Assembly (NCBI GenBank): GCA_034401795.1
Contig: CM067373.1
Location: 41,237,781 to 41,301,780 of the forward strand
Reading direction: 5' to 3'
Length of the DNA stretch: 64,000 nt
From: Chaetoderma sp. LZ-2023a
Lineage: Eukaryota > Mollusca > Caudofoveata > Chaetodermatida > Chaetodermatidae
Position 1 is the stretch's first letter; each line of letters starts with the position of its first letter. Both the position numbers and the translations under genes were made by a program. Shown in pieces: positions 52,272 through 62,451 of the stretch. The notes under the pieces were generated by a model. The model was not told where the DNA came from. It saw nothing but the letters and a program-made list of their open reading frames with translations, and did no database searches.

Positions 52272-53928
52272 CACCTGTGCAAAAGTTAAGCACCAGCAAA
52301 AACAATAGAACGTAGAAACATGATGGTACAACTAGGCTGCCATACTTTTTGTCCCCGCGTTAGCTGACATAATTCCAAGTACGAAATGCACATGCATGCG
52401 TGACTTCACGCCGCTTGATGTCCGTGCGTGGCGGGAAACAGCACACGTGTTCAGTTATGTAAAAGTCCAGTTTGAGGTGTAGAACATTACATACAGATTT
52501 AGGCGACAAGATTAGGAATTTTGTGTTCATGACCGTGGTTTATTTGTACAGAGAAAATTAGCTCTTGATTGTGAACCGCTATGGCAAGACGAAGGTTAAG
52601 TGATCGTGTGAAATGGCAAATCATAGGCATGCATACCACTGGTATGTCATGCAGAGAGATTGGCAGACAGCTGAACATTAACCATACTGTAATCAGTCGT
52701 TTGATTGCAAAACATGGGCAAACTAACGAGGTGAACGACAGGCCTAGATCTGGAAGACCGAAGAAGACTACTGCCCGTGATGATCGAGCCCTAGTACGCC
52801 TTGTTAGGAGATCTCCATTCACCAACAGCAGAGTGCTCAGCCAGCAATGGGAAACGCGCAATAGAGTGTCAATGTCTACCGTCAAAAGGAGACTGTATGC
52901 TGCTGGCATGAAAGCTAGGAGACCTGTCAGACGTCCTCTCCTCACTGCACACCACAAAGAGGAGCGTCTGAGGTGGTGCAACGAAAGAAGACACTGGAAC
53001 ATGAGATCCTGGAGACGGGTACACTGGTCCGATGAAAGTCGGTTCCTGCTTCATGCCACAAATGGTCGAACTCGTGTTTGGAGGTCCAGACGCACGGCGT
53101 ACGACCAACGTAACATTATGGAAGAAGTTCCATTTGGTGGAGGTTCCGTTATGATATGGGGGTGCATCTCATTTGATTGTAAGCTGGATCTGTTGACTGT
53201 ACCTGGAACACTAAATGGACAAAGATATCAAGATTCCATACTGGATAGAGTTGTGGTCCCTCATTTTGTAAATCATGCACCTGGAACCCACCCTATATTC
53301 ATGGATGACAACGCCCGACCACATCGTGCTAGAGCTGTGCATGAATACCTCCGCCAGAATGCCATCGAAACCCTACCATGGCCAGCAAGGAGCCCTGACA
53401 TGAACCCTATTGAGCATATCTGGGACATTCTGGGAAACATGGTGAGAAGGAGGGATCCTCCTGTGCAGAACCTACAGGAATTAACAGACGCACTCCATCT
53501 TGAATGGCAACGAATACCACAATGGCGTATCAGTCGGTTGGTGACCAGCATGAGACGTCGTGTCCAGGCCGTCATCCAGGCACAAGGTGGATATACCCGG
53601 TATTAATAATGACAGTCTCAAACTCGTGCACAGATGTTAAACTTCGTTTTCAGACACCATTAATGACAATCTAGCCACGTGTGTCAACTGTAGGGCAATA
53701 GTTGTCAGTTGTGTCAACGTAACCATATTCAGGCCTCATTTTCAAGTTCAAACAAAAACATACAGTGTTTCCCTACCATCATAATCAGCATTCCTCTAGT
53801 TCCATTATTACCTCTTGCACTAAGATGGATGGGTACATAAATGTTTATGCTATTGCTTTCTTCATAGCATATGAATATACCCTCGCATGTGCGTAAAAAT
53901 AGGGTGGTGCTTAACTTTTGCACAGGTG
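52272..53928 (+). mobile_element. Tc1-type DNA transposon, intact
   Basis: Perfect 24-bp inverted ends start CACCTGTGCAAAAGTTAAGC, with a TA target duplication at 52270-52271 and 53929-53930. Copy A of the FB repeat shows the same place unoccupied (CTGTACTATATATATTATC near 27851). The element is 1,657 bp with one intact transposase. Confidence 0.97.
52581..53606 (+). CDS. Tc1 transposase (DD34E), intact
   Basis: The 341-residue frame is uninterrupted from ATG 52581. The N-terminal half has the paired-like helix-turn-helix DNA-binding region (MSCREIGRQLNINHTVISRL, then a GRPKK AT-hook-like basic linker). The catalytic triad is Asp in HWSDESRF, Asp in FMDDNARPH and Glu in NPIEHIWD, with exactly 34 residues between the second Asp and the Glu, the Tc1 signature. 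A glycine-rich GGGSVMIWG box is present. It would excise and insert the element at TA dinucleotides. Length and integrity equal those of active family members, so recent mobility is likely. Confidence 0.97.
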   Translation: MARRRLSDRVKWQIIGMHTTGMSCREIGRQLNINHTVISRLIAKHGQTNEVNDRPRSGRPKKTTARDDRALVRLVRRSPFTNSRVLSQQWETRNRVSMSTVKRRLYAAGMKARRPVRRPLLTAHHKEERLRWCNERRHWNMRSWRRVHWSDESRFLLHATNGRTRVWRSRRTAYDQRNIMEEVPFGGGSVMIWGCISFDCKLDLLTVPGTLNGQRYQDSILDRVVVPHFVNHAPGTHPIFMDDNARPHRARAVHEYLRQNAIETLPWPARSPDMNPIEHIWDILGNMVRRRDPPVQNLQELTDALHLEWQRIPQWRISRLVTSMRRRVQAVIQAQGGYTRY

Positions 53929-55169
53929 TATATATTAACTTAATCATTCCACTGTATTATCTGTACTGGTTAGTCTTATATATGGCAAGTAGCCATTCGT
54001 TCACATATTTTGTTTATTTATAGAAAACCTAGGACTGCAGTGCACGTAGGAAACACTATACAGCAAAATTTATATATACAACATATTCTCCCGCCACCAA
54101 CAATTTTTCACTGAGGACGCTGTCCGTGCTATAACTCTGTTTAGCCCGGCATGCTACCGACTAAAAAGCCTTTCTATTCAGCTCGATAGGACAGGATTAA
54201 AATGATTAGAGACAATTTCTTCGTCGAGAAACACATAGTGTACGCCTCTTTTCCGGTAGTTGCAATAATCTAGCCCCGCACTCCAGCAAGGTTGTGTAAA
54301 ATTGGCCAAAATACCTATTGGGCCTCATATTTAAAGTTATTGTCTCTCTTCATGTTCCACTAAGCCTTATGGCTTCTTAATTGTTTGGATGTCCCTATCC
54401 GCACCTATTGGGGTTTTCGAGCAGTGATGACCAGGGTGTGGTGTCACATACATTTCCCGTGTATCTTCGGATACTTAATCGTTAGTTATCCTTGCCAATG
54501 TAGGAAGCACTGCAAAAACATACTTTAATTATTATTTTCTTTTTTCATCTTTCAGGAAGTCTCCCCCGCACCACAGTGCATAACTGGGCAACTTGCATTT
54601 AAATCTAACGTCAGGTTAAAAAGTTAGCTCCATAGAACCTGGTGATGGGTGAGATACGCATCCCCACCGAATTCTGTAAGAATGTCTGGGCACGATGTTA
54701 GGATCTGCCACGCCCTCGCGGGAAGGACATTCACGTTGGGTATTCGTCTCTCTTACCCCACCGTATTGATAGATCAGTTGCCTAAACTTGCTATGTGAAA
54801 AGTAACCATTGTCCTGCGACGTTTTATGTGGTTATGGAACAGGATGTCCGGATTCTCACCCAGCTCGGAGGTCTTGTGAAATGACATGTATACACCCTGT
54901 CTTCAGTATGGATGTCTTAGGACATCCGTTCTCAATAACAGCCGCATCTAAAAGCTAGGTATTGCACCCACCACTTGCGGCCTAAACTAGTTCATGTCAC
55001 TGAAACCTAAATGTTGGGTTTGACATAGAAGAAGGCCCGCAAAAATAAAAGCGGCACCTACTAATTCAGCATACTTAAAACTACATAAGACGGTAGCATG
55101 GGAATCCTTCAGGAATCGCTCGTCCCGTCTTCACGTAAAACAGCACGCAATATTATAATCTTAAATCCA

Positions 55170-55734
55170 CTAGGTATGGTCTTTTCTTTATAGCAGATTT
55201 ACTCATGACGTCACATCTGGAGCGCCACAGCCAATCAGCGAGCGAGCTACAAAGGCAAGGAAGCGAGCACGTGACGCGCTATCACACCCATGCACTAAGT
55301 ATATGCATGCACTAAGCCTATGGGGAACTATATTTTGAAAGGAATTTGCCAGTTCAATTAAGGATAACTCGGTTATTTCTGGACCGATTTTAAAATAGTA
55401 AAAAGATTTGGAATTCTCGTTTCATTATGGTCATGATGGAAACCGAGAACCACGAGGAGAGCAGCAATTAAAGGCAGTACATGTAACAACACGGTTCAAA
55501 ATATGATGCTTTTTCTCTCCAACGCTAACGAGTATTGGAAAGCAATCTCTGATGCCTGCGCATGGGCGCTAGACGATCTCATGGACATAGTTGTTTTGCG
55601 AACCTCTCCTATGTATGGCTTTATATGCGCATACTATCCTACCCAGGGAGCATGCGTGGAACATACCCGGTCTGGCCGCTCCGTACCCAGATTGACTAGG
55701 ATGGTTCGTACCTGACAGGTCGATCCACGCTACA
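55170..55734 (-). repeat. right inverted end of FB copy B
   Basis: Reverse-complement relative of 50706-51270, ending CGATCCACGCTACA. It lacks the heat-shock element present in the left end. The two frames at 55503-55787 are chance ORFs crossing it. Confidence 0.65.
55186..55213 (-). promoter_or_regulatory. CRE/TATA promoter in the right end of FB copy B, facing inward
   Basis: On the minus strand an ATTGG box (near 55236), TGACGTCA (55206-55213) and TATAAAG (55186-55192) point leftward into the element. In copy A the same TATA reads TATGAAG and the CRE is absent because the copy is truncated there. Confidence 0.65.
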
Positions 55735-57111
55735 GTACTAAACAGCCTCATCTTCACTAGCTGCTCCAGAAACAACATTGTCCACATAAATATTTCACTT
55801 TGAAATCTTTGCTACTGGCTTAGCTGACTTAGTACGATGTTTGGCTAGTGTCACGCTTAATATAAATGGCGAAGTTGTTGCGCTGAACAAAACTACCTTG
55901 AATCTGTAAATATCGAATTCGCTTTCAGGGTCATCTGGATCACTTAGCCAAAAGAATCGAGTCATGTCATGATCTTCTTCTTCTAACGTCATATTGAGAA
56001 ATGCCTTTTCAATGTCAGTAACAAGACCATATATATTGTTGTGAAACCGGACTAATAAGGATGTAAGATCATTAAGAACAGGATGACCTGGAAGAAGACA
56101 ATCATTAAGACTTGGCTGATCTACTGATTGTTTGCAACAGCAATCGGACACGATTCTCATAGGTGTTGTTGCCAATTCCTTGTAAACTGGATGATGAGGT
56201 ATGTAATGTTCTTTCTAAGCTTCAAAACTAGCAATCTCAAACGAATCCACGATCCTTCTGATCACGAATTGTGTCAGAATATTGTCTTAACAAATCCGGA
56301 TTCTTACCTAACCTACGAACCATCTGTCTGGTTCTCATTTCGGCAACTGTGTAATTGGTTGGTAATATAGGATGGTTTTCCTTCCACGGTAGTTTCGTGC
56401 AATAGTTCCCATCTATCTGTCTAACAGAGTTACTTTGATAATTGTGCAGAAATTGTTTGTAAGAATATGTTTCTTCGTCTTTCTGAATGCCCATGGACTC
56501 GAGATTCCAAACATTGCTATGTTATTTGCTCATCCTCGTTACACAAAGTGAGGAATACTGGTTAGATTCACTAATGTAGTACACTGAGGAATGGGACCTG
56601 ACACATGATATCCAATCTTTGACTGAACTGCAGTTGGGCCAACACCTCTAATGACCACAGACCCAACAATGTCCCAATAATGGTCCACCCCTATGAGTAA
56701 TGATATTTCAAAACCGTCTTCTGTAGTTATTGGATGAGCCGTCTTAAGTCCTCTGAGATATGAAATATTACATATGTCCGTGGTAATGAAATTCTAAAAT
56801 GGCAGAGCTATCGTGGGAATTACAATTGCTTTGATTGGTATTCTCTCACCAGTGTCTGCTATGGTATAAACTGTAGTGATGTCGACATGCTTAACTGATG
56901 TGGAATTACCACCGAAGGCGGACAGAGATATTGTCTCTGCTTTTTCTGTTTTAAGATCCAACTTTCTAGAAATGAATGATCGTTGTGCACCCTGATCGAA
57001 AAGTACATTAGCGTCTAACCTAACTGTCTCTGAAGCGACTGTGATTATTGCGGGTTTCAAAAGTGTGGCGGGTACTTTCTGCTGGGATTTACCTGAAAAA
57101 CTTGGAGTCAA
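55735..57111 (-). pseudogene. pol: BEL protease and reverse transcriptase (truncated)
   Basis: 57111-56794 is a DUF1758-type aspartic protease with VLFDQGAQRSFIS at its active site (DQGA, where DSGS or DTGA is common). 56494-56237 holds the pol linker (MVRRLGKNPDLLRQY) seen before BEL RT. 56175-55795 is RT (MRIVSDC, PSLNDCLLPG, VTDIEKAFLNM). Just past a stop the catalytic strand reads NIYVDNVVSG, the YVDN variant common in BEL elements. The sequence ends within a few codons, at the FB right end. Several frame breaks make it non-functional. Confidence 0.82.
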
Positions 57112-57230
57112 TGTTGCATGAACGGTTGAACTCGACTTAAGACTGGTTTCTTGTTGAGGTCTATTGAAATCTGAGACTGGGTAAGCGTTTGCGGTTGGCC
57201 TGCATTATCACAAATACTTGTGTGATGTTT

Positions 57231-58291
57231 TCAATTGCATAATCTACAACGATGTTTAGAATTACAGTGTGCAACGCGATGGCTATTTAGACAGTTGAAG
57301 CATAGGCTTTTCTTACGAATAATCGCCAAACGTTCAGCCCGTGCGGTAACAATAGGACAGTTATTGGCTTTATGATGTTTGTCGCAATACATACACTTGT
57401 TTGGCTTAATGTTAGCATTAGAAAATTGTGTTTTCGCCGTGTAATTAGATCGTGGTTGCGATTTTGTACTATAAAATGACGCTGCAGTGGATGCCATTTT
57501 CTGATTATGTTCCTCGCCACAAGAATTGCCACTTGCTTCTAAAATATTCAGTTCTTTCTGAATTGCAGCCCTCATTCCCTTCAATGTCCAACCGTTATTG
57601 CAATGCTCCATAGCCACATTATGTTGCAGTTCTGCCGTTAGTTTACCATATGTAATTGGTACTAAGAGATCGCCATAAGAGTCATGTGATTTATCAAGCG
57701 ATTCTAAACCCCTAATGTGAGCTTCAAAATCATCATAAAATGTTGTAAGGCTGTTCCACTGATTAACTGGACGCGGAAGGTCTAACAAGGCCTGCATGTG
57801 TGCATTTATTATTTTGTGTGGCTGGCCGAAACGCTCGGTTAAATGTTTAACTGCACGCGCCTAATTACTGTTTGTTAAGGGTAGTCCATGTAATGCGTAT
57901 ATTACATGTAATGCGTCACTTACAAGTTATGACTGTAAGTAGTTTAATTTCTCTACTCCACTCATGACTGTCTTGTTATGAACAACGGATTCAGACGAGT
58001 CCCTAAAGCTCTGCCATGTAAGTGAATCACCACTGAAATGAGCTAATGTTAACTTGGGTAGTCTGCTACTATGAACATGAGAACGGCTATTGTCAGTTGT
58101 ACTAATTGAAGATAATGTTACTGAGTTTACAAAACTAGCTAGTGTATACCTCTTCTGACATAGCTCAGTTATGTAATCATCCGATTCGATGATTTGACGC
58201 TCCAGTTCTGTTTCGTCCTGGATACTATCTGACTTTCTACTATTAGATAGACAAGAAATTCAACCTTAGCGGAAAATGTTTCTAGCAAGCT
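57231..58291 (-). pseudogene. gag: BEL gag, main part with CCHC knuckles
   Basis: After the LINE, gag resumes at 58291. The DUF1759-type capsid region shows LPKLTLAHFSGD and FGQPHKIINAHMQALLDLP, then NQWNSLTTFYDDFEAHIRGL. Zinc-binding cysteine patterns follow near the C-terminus (CMYCDKHHKANNC, CFNCLNSHRVAHC, HRCRLC). Stops near 57860 and 57930 and small frame changes interrupt it. Gag would assemble the particle in the cytoplasm. Confidence 0.82.
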
Positions 58292-61200
58292 TCTTCTTCT
58301 TCTTCTTTTCGATCGCTGGTATCACACTTGGAGAGCCGTTCTCAAGATGAAATCTGTGGTTTTCTGCAGTTCTTCCACAGGCCCATACAGCTTTTCAAGA
58401 ATAGAGGTTGACAAAGGCCAGATCTCTTCTCTCAGCAGCTGATACGTACTGCAACATTGAAGTATGTGCTCTGTGGTCTGTTCTGCTTCTCCACAAGGAC
58501 AAGCGGGCGATGTCGTAAGGTGGAACCGCCTGTACATGTGTTGGTTTAGTCTGTTGTGTCCAGTTCTGAGACGAAAAATGGTTACTTGCTCTGGCCTCGA
58601 GAGATGATGGTAGGCATCTTCTGATTGAGGTGTTCTATAGAGGGACTTAATGATAGTCTTCATCTCTGTATGGGTAACCATGTTTTCTGTCTGATTCTCT
58701 TCTGCACCCACCTTTGCCATCTTGTCTGCTTCCTCATTTCCTTGGACTCCACAGTGTGAGGGGATCCACTGCAGTGCTATCCGAAAGCATTTGATGGTTT
58801 GTAGTGCTTCTTCAAGTTGTGGCAGCTTACCTTTGGTGATAGCCTCAAGGACGGAGCGGGCATCAGATAAAAAGACAATCTGTGCAATAGGGTCTGCTGT
58901 TCTGCTGATGGTATTAGCTGCATGAACCAGTGCTTCGACTTCAGCTCTGTAGTTTGTGCAGTGTTTGCCTGTCGGTATTGCAGCTGACTCATGTTGTCCG
59001 TTTGGATACTGTATGTGCAGTCCGGCACCTCCGCTCCTAATTGCATCTTTGGCTGATCCATCTGTGTAGATCCTTATCCATGTCTCCTGAGGGTACATTT
59101 CTTCCAGCATGGCTAGGGTCAGGGCCTTCTTGCTCACATCACTGTGTTCATTTTTGGTTGTGAGATGAGGTACTGTGGTGCGAATAGCTATGCTCTCTAG
59201 TTTGTTTTCCCAGGGTGGAGGATCAAGGGTGTGGTTTGGATCTTCTATTTGTGCTGGCAACATCTCTTGATGTTTCCTTTGAAGTGCTTTTGTCTCTTTC
59301 ACAAAACTTGATCTTTTAAGTCTTCCTGATGACAGCTGTGCTTGCCTGATCTTCATCGGGTGGTTATTGAACGATTTGAACTTTGCAGCTTGGATCAGTG
59401 CTTTGCATTCCCTTCCTTTGCTAAGTGGGGGAATGCCTGCTGTCTGCTCCATTTTTTCTATTGGTGTTGATCTCATTCCACCAGTGATGATGCGCAGTGC
59501 CTGGTTTTGTACTCTGTCGAGGTTCTGTTGATGAGATTTAGCTGTTGTCATCCATGAGCTGGATCCATACTCAAGGTGTGGTCGTACGGCACCTAGGTAG
59601 ATGGTCTTGAGGATCCTTTCATTGGCACCCCACTTTGTTCCTGCCAGCTTCCTCATGATGTTTAGCTTTCTTCTGGCCTTTGCCTCTGCATTCTGGATGT
59701 GCTCCTTCCATGTTAATCTTCTGTCATATGTGACTCCCAGGTATGTCTGCTGGTCCTCGTATTCGAGTGGAGTACCGCCCAGTGTCAGATTGCCAACCTT
59801 GGTTTTGGTGGATAGTGTGAATAGCATGGCTGATGATTTTTCTTTGTTGATGGTAATACACCAGCGATTGGCCCAAGCTGTAATTCTGTCCAAGGCGAGC
59901 TGCATTCTGTACGTGGCAGTCGTTGTGTACTCCTCGGTGCACCAGATTACGAGGTCATCTGCATAGAGGGCTGCTTGGATCCCATTGGGCAGCTCTGCTA
60001 CAATGTCATTGATGAAGAGTATGAACAGAGTAGGTGATAATACTCCGCCTTGTGGCACCCCTTGTCTCAGCAATACATTCTGTCCAGATTGTCCATCCAC
60101 CAGCACCCTAGCTCTGCGATTGTGTAGGTATGACTTGGTCCATCGGAACATGTTGCCACCGATGCCTGTGCGCCGGAGCTTCACGAGGAGGCCATCCTTC
60201 CACACCTTGTCAAATGCTTTCTGCAGATCGATAAAGGCAGCTAGCATCACCTTCTTGGCTTGAAAAGTGTCCTCTATGACCTGTGCAAGATGTGTTGTTT
60301 GATCTTCTGTGCTCCTGTATCTTCTGAATCCGGCCTGCTCTGAAACTATAATGTTCTCTGACTCCGGGTACCACTGCAACCGCTGGTTGATGATGCGCTC
60401 CATGGTCTTGCATATGCAGCTTGTAAGACTGATAGGACGGTAGCTCAGCACTTTCGTCTTGTTCTTTCCTTTTTTCAGAATAGGAGTCATTCTGGCTTCC
60501 TTCCAGCACTGAGGAACCTCTCCATTGGTCCAACTGAGATTAAAGATGTCTAGCAACTTGCGAAGAGATGCATTACCAAGGTGTTGGATCATTTCATTCG
60601 TAATGCCATCTGGCCCGGGAGATTTCTTCTTTTTCAGTTGGCGGATAGCCTTCTTCAGTTCTGTTAAACTAATGTCAACTTTCATTGCATCGTGAGTGTT
60701 GGTGTCTGTTCTTTCCTTTTGCTCTTTTCTAACCTCCCTTTGATGCATTCGTGGTATAGAAATGTTACTTTCTTTTGCATATGCCTTCGCAAAGGCATCT
60801 GCTGCCATCTTTCCTGTCAGTGTTTGTCCATCTTCTTCAAGAGTAATCTTCTCTCCCCTGACACCCTCATCATTGAGTGCTTTAGTCAGTCTCCATAGTT
60901 TTGTGGTGTCTCTCTCTAAATTAAACCCTGCCGTCTTTTCCCTCCAGCTTCTTCTTTTGGCCTCCAGCTTGGTCTTTAGATACCTGGCTTTAGTTTGTTG
61001 TAGCGTGAAGTGGTTTTCATGACAGGGATTACCCTCTGCATCTTCTCTGGCCTTGTCTAGTTTATCATGTGCTGCTTGCAGTTCTGTTGTCCAGTAGGGG
61101 CGGTAGTTTTTCCTGAACCCTCGAGGAATCGCTTCATTGGCAGCCTTGAGGATACTTGAATTAAATTCCTTGACCACATTGTTGATGTTTCTCCCTTCTA

Positions 61201-62263
61201 CTGCTATATTATGGGTAAGCTCATTGGAACGAATGCCGAACAGACTCCAATTTGCCTTTTTGTAGTTCCACCTTGGATGTTGAGGTGAACTGGTCGAAAT
61301 ACTTCCAGAAAGAGAGAGGAGGACTGGGCGGTGGTCGCTTCCTCCTAACTGCGATCCGACCACTCTACTGAGGTTTCTGTGAATGTCTTCTGTACAAAAT
61401 GCCAAGTCCGGCGTTGTTGTCGAGTGCCATCGGCGCGAATAGAAGGTAGGCTGATCTGTGGGATCGTTGACAAGTAAAAGGTGCTTTTCATCTTGCCATG
61501 CTTCAATGTCTTCTCCTCGTTTATCAAGTGTTCTGTATCCCCAGCTCTGGGACTGGCTATTAAAGTCTCCCGCAATGAGGAAGTGGCAGTCCGGGACCTG
61601 GATTGTGTCAAGTGAGAGATTCTTGTCATTAGGGCAGTAATAATTGACAATTTCAATCACAGAGTTGCTGGTTGTTACCTTGATCTTGATATATTCTGCC
61701 TCTTCCATAAAGGTTTTGATCTGGCTGGCGTTCACGCTGTTTCGGACCAAGGTCATCACCCCACCTTTCTTTCTTCCTCTTCGATCACACCGGAAAATCT
61801 GGTAACCTCTGATCTTAAATGGTTTTCCTTCTTGCAGGTGTGTCTCTTGAATGCAGCAGATATCAATGTTGTTTTCGTACAGGAACTGTTCGAGCTCTGA
61901 TTTCTTGTTGGTAACCCCTTCTGCATTCCAGTGCATGATGTTGATACTGGGGTTCTCTTTGGGTTTGGTCTTCTCTTTCCGTTGGCCAGTAGCTCTCCAT
62001 CCTCGTCCCCTGGCTCCACAAGACGAGTTGATGGGACCTCCAGTAGCTGAGGGTGGGCTCCTTCGAGGCATGGAGCCCGGCGCTGCACCTGCCTGGCGGA
62101 TCCTCACAGGGCGAGCACCATTTCGATTGATTCGATCTCCAAGTGTAATTTCATTAGCGTTGTGCATAATGCTCTGGTTAGCCCCGCCAAATGTCTGGAT
62201 TGACACCCAGTGGGTTACACCCCTGCGCCACGTTGAGGCCGAGCATATAGTCTTAAACAGGGG
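58292..62263 (-). mobile_element. non-LTR retrotransposon (LINE, I/Jockey-like group with RNase H)
   Basis: The insertion is flanked by GCAAGCT at 58285-58291 and 62264-62270, a 7-bp target duplication. The 3' end (left) is an (AAG)n tail at 58292-58308. A single long ORF occupies most of it. No separate first ORF is present and the 5' end (right) starts abruptly, so the copy is probably 5'-truncated before or within the first ORF. It sits inside BEL gag. Confidence 0.93.
58322..62206 (-). CDS. LINE ORF2: AP endonuclease, reverse transcriptase, RNase H (open)
   Basis: The frame of 1,294 codons has no stop. It can start at GTG 62206, and the first ATG is at about 62167. The endonuclease domain shows NIMHWNAEG, CIQETHLQ, LIAGDFNSQSQSWG and GGSDHRPV. 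The RT domain has RPISLTSCICKTMERII, FIDLQKAFDKVW, GVPQGGVLSPTLF and the catalytic YADDLVIWC. RNase H follows (RIYTDGSAKDA, NYRAEVEALVHA, FLSDARSVLEA, WIPSHCGVQGNEEADKMAK) with its acidic residues in place. A Cys/His motif (CPCGEAEQTTEHILQC) closes the protein. The order EN-RT-RNase H places it in the I/Jockey-related LINEs. It nicks DNA and primes reverse transcription there. All catalytic residues seen are intact. Confidence 0.95.
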   Translation of the reverse strand: MSIQTFGGANQSIMHNANEITLGDRINRNGARPVRIRQAGAAPGSMPRRSPPSATGGPINSSCGARGRGWRATGQRKEKTKPKENPSINIMHWNAEGVTNKKSELEQFLYENNIDICCIQETHLQEGKPFKIRGYQIFRCDRRGRKKGGVMTLVRNSVNASQIKTFMEEAEYIKIKVTTSNSVIEIVNYYCPNDKNLSLDTIQVPDCHFLIAGDFNSQSQSWGYRTLDKRGEDIEAWQDEKHLLLVNDPTDQPTFYSRRWHSTTTPDLAFCTEDIHRNLSRVVGSQLGGSDHRPVLLSLSGSISTSSPQHPRWNYKKANWSLFGIRSNELTHNIAVEGRNINNVVKEFNSSILKAANEAIPRGFRKNYRPYWTTELQAAHDKLDKAREDAEGNPCHENHFTLQQTKARYLKTKLEAKRRSWREKTAGFNLERDTTKLWRLTKALNDEGVRGEKITLEEDGQTLTGKMAADAFAKAYAKESNISIPRMHQREVRKEQKERTDTNTHDAMKVDISLTELKKAIRQLKKKKSPGPDGITNEMIQHLGNASLRKLLDIFNLSWTNGEVPQCWKEARMTPILKKGKNKTKVLSYRPISLTSCICKTMERIINQRLQWYPESENIIVSEQAGFRRYRSTEDQTTHLAQVIEDTFQAKKVMLAAFIDLQKAFDKVWKDGLLVKLRRTGIGGNMFRWTKSYLHNRRARVLVDGQSGQNVLLRQGVPQGGVLSPTLFILFINDIVAELPNGIQAALYADDLVIWCTEEYTTTATYRMQLALDRITAWANRWCITINKEKSSAMLFTLSTKTKVGNLTLGGTPLEYEDQQTYLGVTYDRRLTWKEHIQNAEAKARRKLNIMRKLAGTKWGANERILKTIYLGAVRPHLEYGSSSWMTTAKSHQQNLDRVQNQALRIITGGMRSTPIEKMEQTAGIPPLSKGRECKALIQAAKFKSFNNHPMKIRQAQLSSGRLKRSSFVKETKALQRKHQEMLPAQIEDPNHTLDPPPWENKLESIAIRTTVPHLTTKNEHSDVSKKALTLAMLEEMYPQETWIRIYTDGSAKDAIRSGGAGLHIQYPNGQHESAAIPTGKHCTNYRAEVEALVHAANTISRTADPIAQIVFLSDARSVLEAITKGKLPQLEEALQTIKCFRIALQWIPSHCGVQGNEEADKMAKVGAEENQTENMVTHTEMKTIIKSLYRTPQSEDAYHHLSRPEQVTIFRLRTGHNRLNQHMYRRFHLTTSPACPCGEAEQTTEHILQCCSTYQLLREEIWPLSTSILEKLYGPVEELQKTTDFILRTALQV

Positions 62264-62402
62264 GCAAGCTACTGATTGAATCTAGAGATTGTTGACTCTT
62301 TATTGGATCTCCCAGTATTATCTTTGAAGCTCTATCCTGCAACATTTTTGCTTGACCCCGGTGTGCGCTTCGCGTCACTTTAAGACTGGCGAATTCATCC
62401 AT
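62264..62402 (-). pseudogene. gag: BEL gag, N-terminal part (before the LINE)
   Basis: ATG 62402 opens MDEFASLKVTRSAHRGQAK, a basic helical start typical of BEL gag. It runs without a stop to the LINE insertion at 62263. The reading frame is restored when the LINE and one copy of its 7-bp target duplication are removed. Confidence 0.75.
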
Positions 62403-62431
62403 CCCCGAACCTGCACTTTCCAAACACCCTT

Positions 62432-62451
62432 GAATCCTGGTTACGGCACCA
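62432..62451 (-). other. BEL primer-binding site
   Basis: TGGTGCCGTAACCAGGATTC on the minus strand, a tRNA 3'-end complement of the type used by BEL/Pao elements, just before the gag ATG at 62402. Confidence 0.7.

Larger units (their letters stand above)
50706..55734 (+). mobile_element. FB repeat copy B (complete, long inverted ends)
   Basis: The left end TGTAGTTCGGATCGACCGGT and the reverse complement of the right end TGTAGCGTGGATCGACCTGT match. Similarity continues through TGGGTACG, TTTTAAAATCGG-type blocks, ATTGG boxes, the CRE and the TATA box for about 545 bp on each side. Without the Tc1 insertion the element is about 3.4 kb. No ORF of note was seen. A poly-A signal AATAAA lies near 55045. 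Flanks (GGTGG on the left, GTACT on the right) show no target duplication. Its right end interrupts the BEL RT gene. It is a non-autonomous DNA transposon or foldback-type element of unknown superfamily. Confidence 0.75.

Noticed and set aside
10866..55192. FB copies A and B as the two LTRs of one giant retrotransposon (same orientation, TG start, purine-rich tract before copy B)
   Set aside because: Copy B extends past the shared part into an inverted copy of its own left end, there is no matching target duplication, and the interval holds several independent nested elements. A long-TIR element explains the data better.
55503..55787. Overlapping ORFs on both strands near the right FB end
   Set aside because: They lie across the FB inverted end and the BEL junction. 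The minus-strand RT remnant is real, but these frames are shadows.
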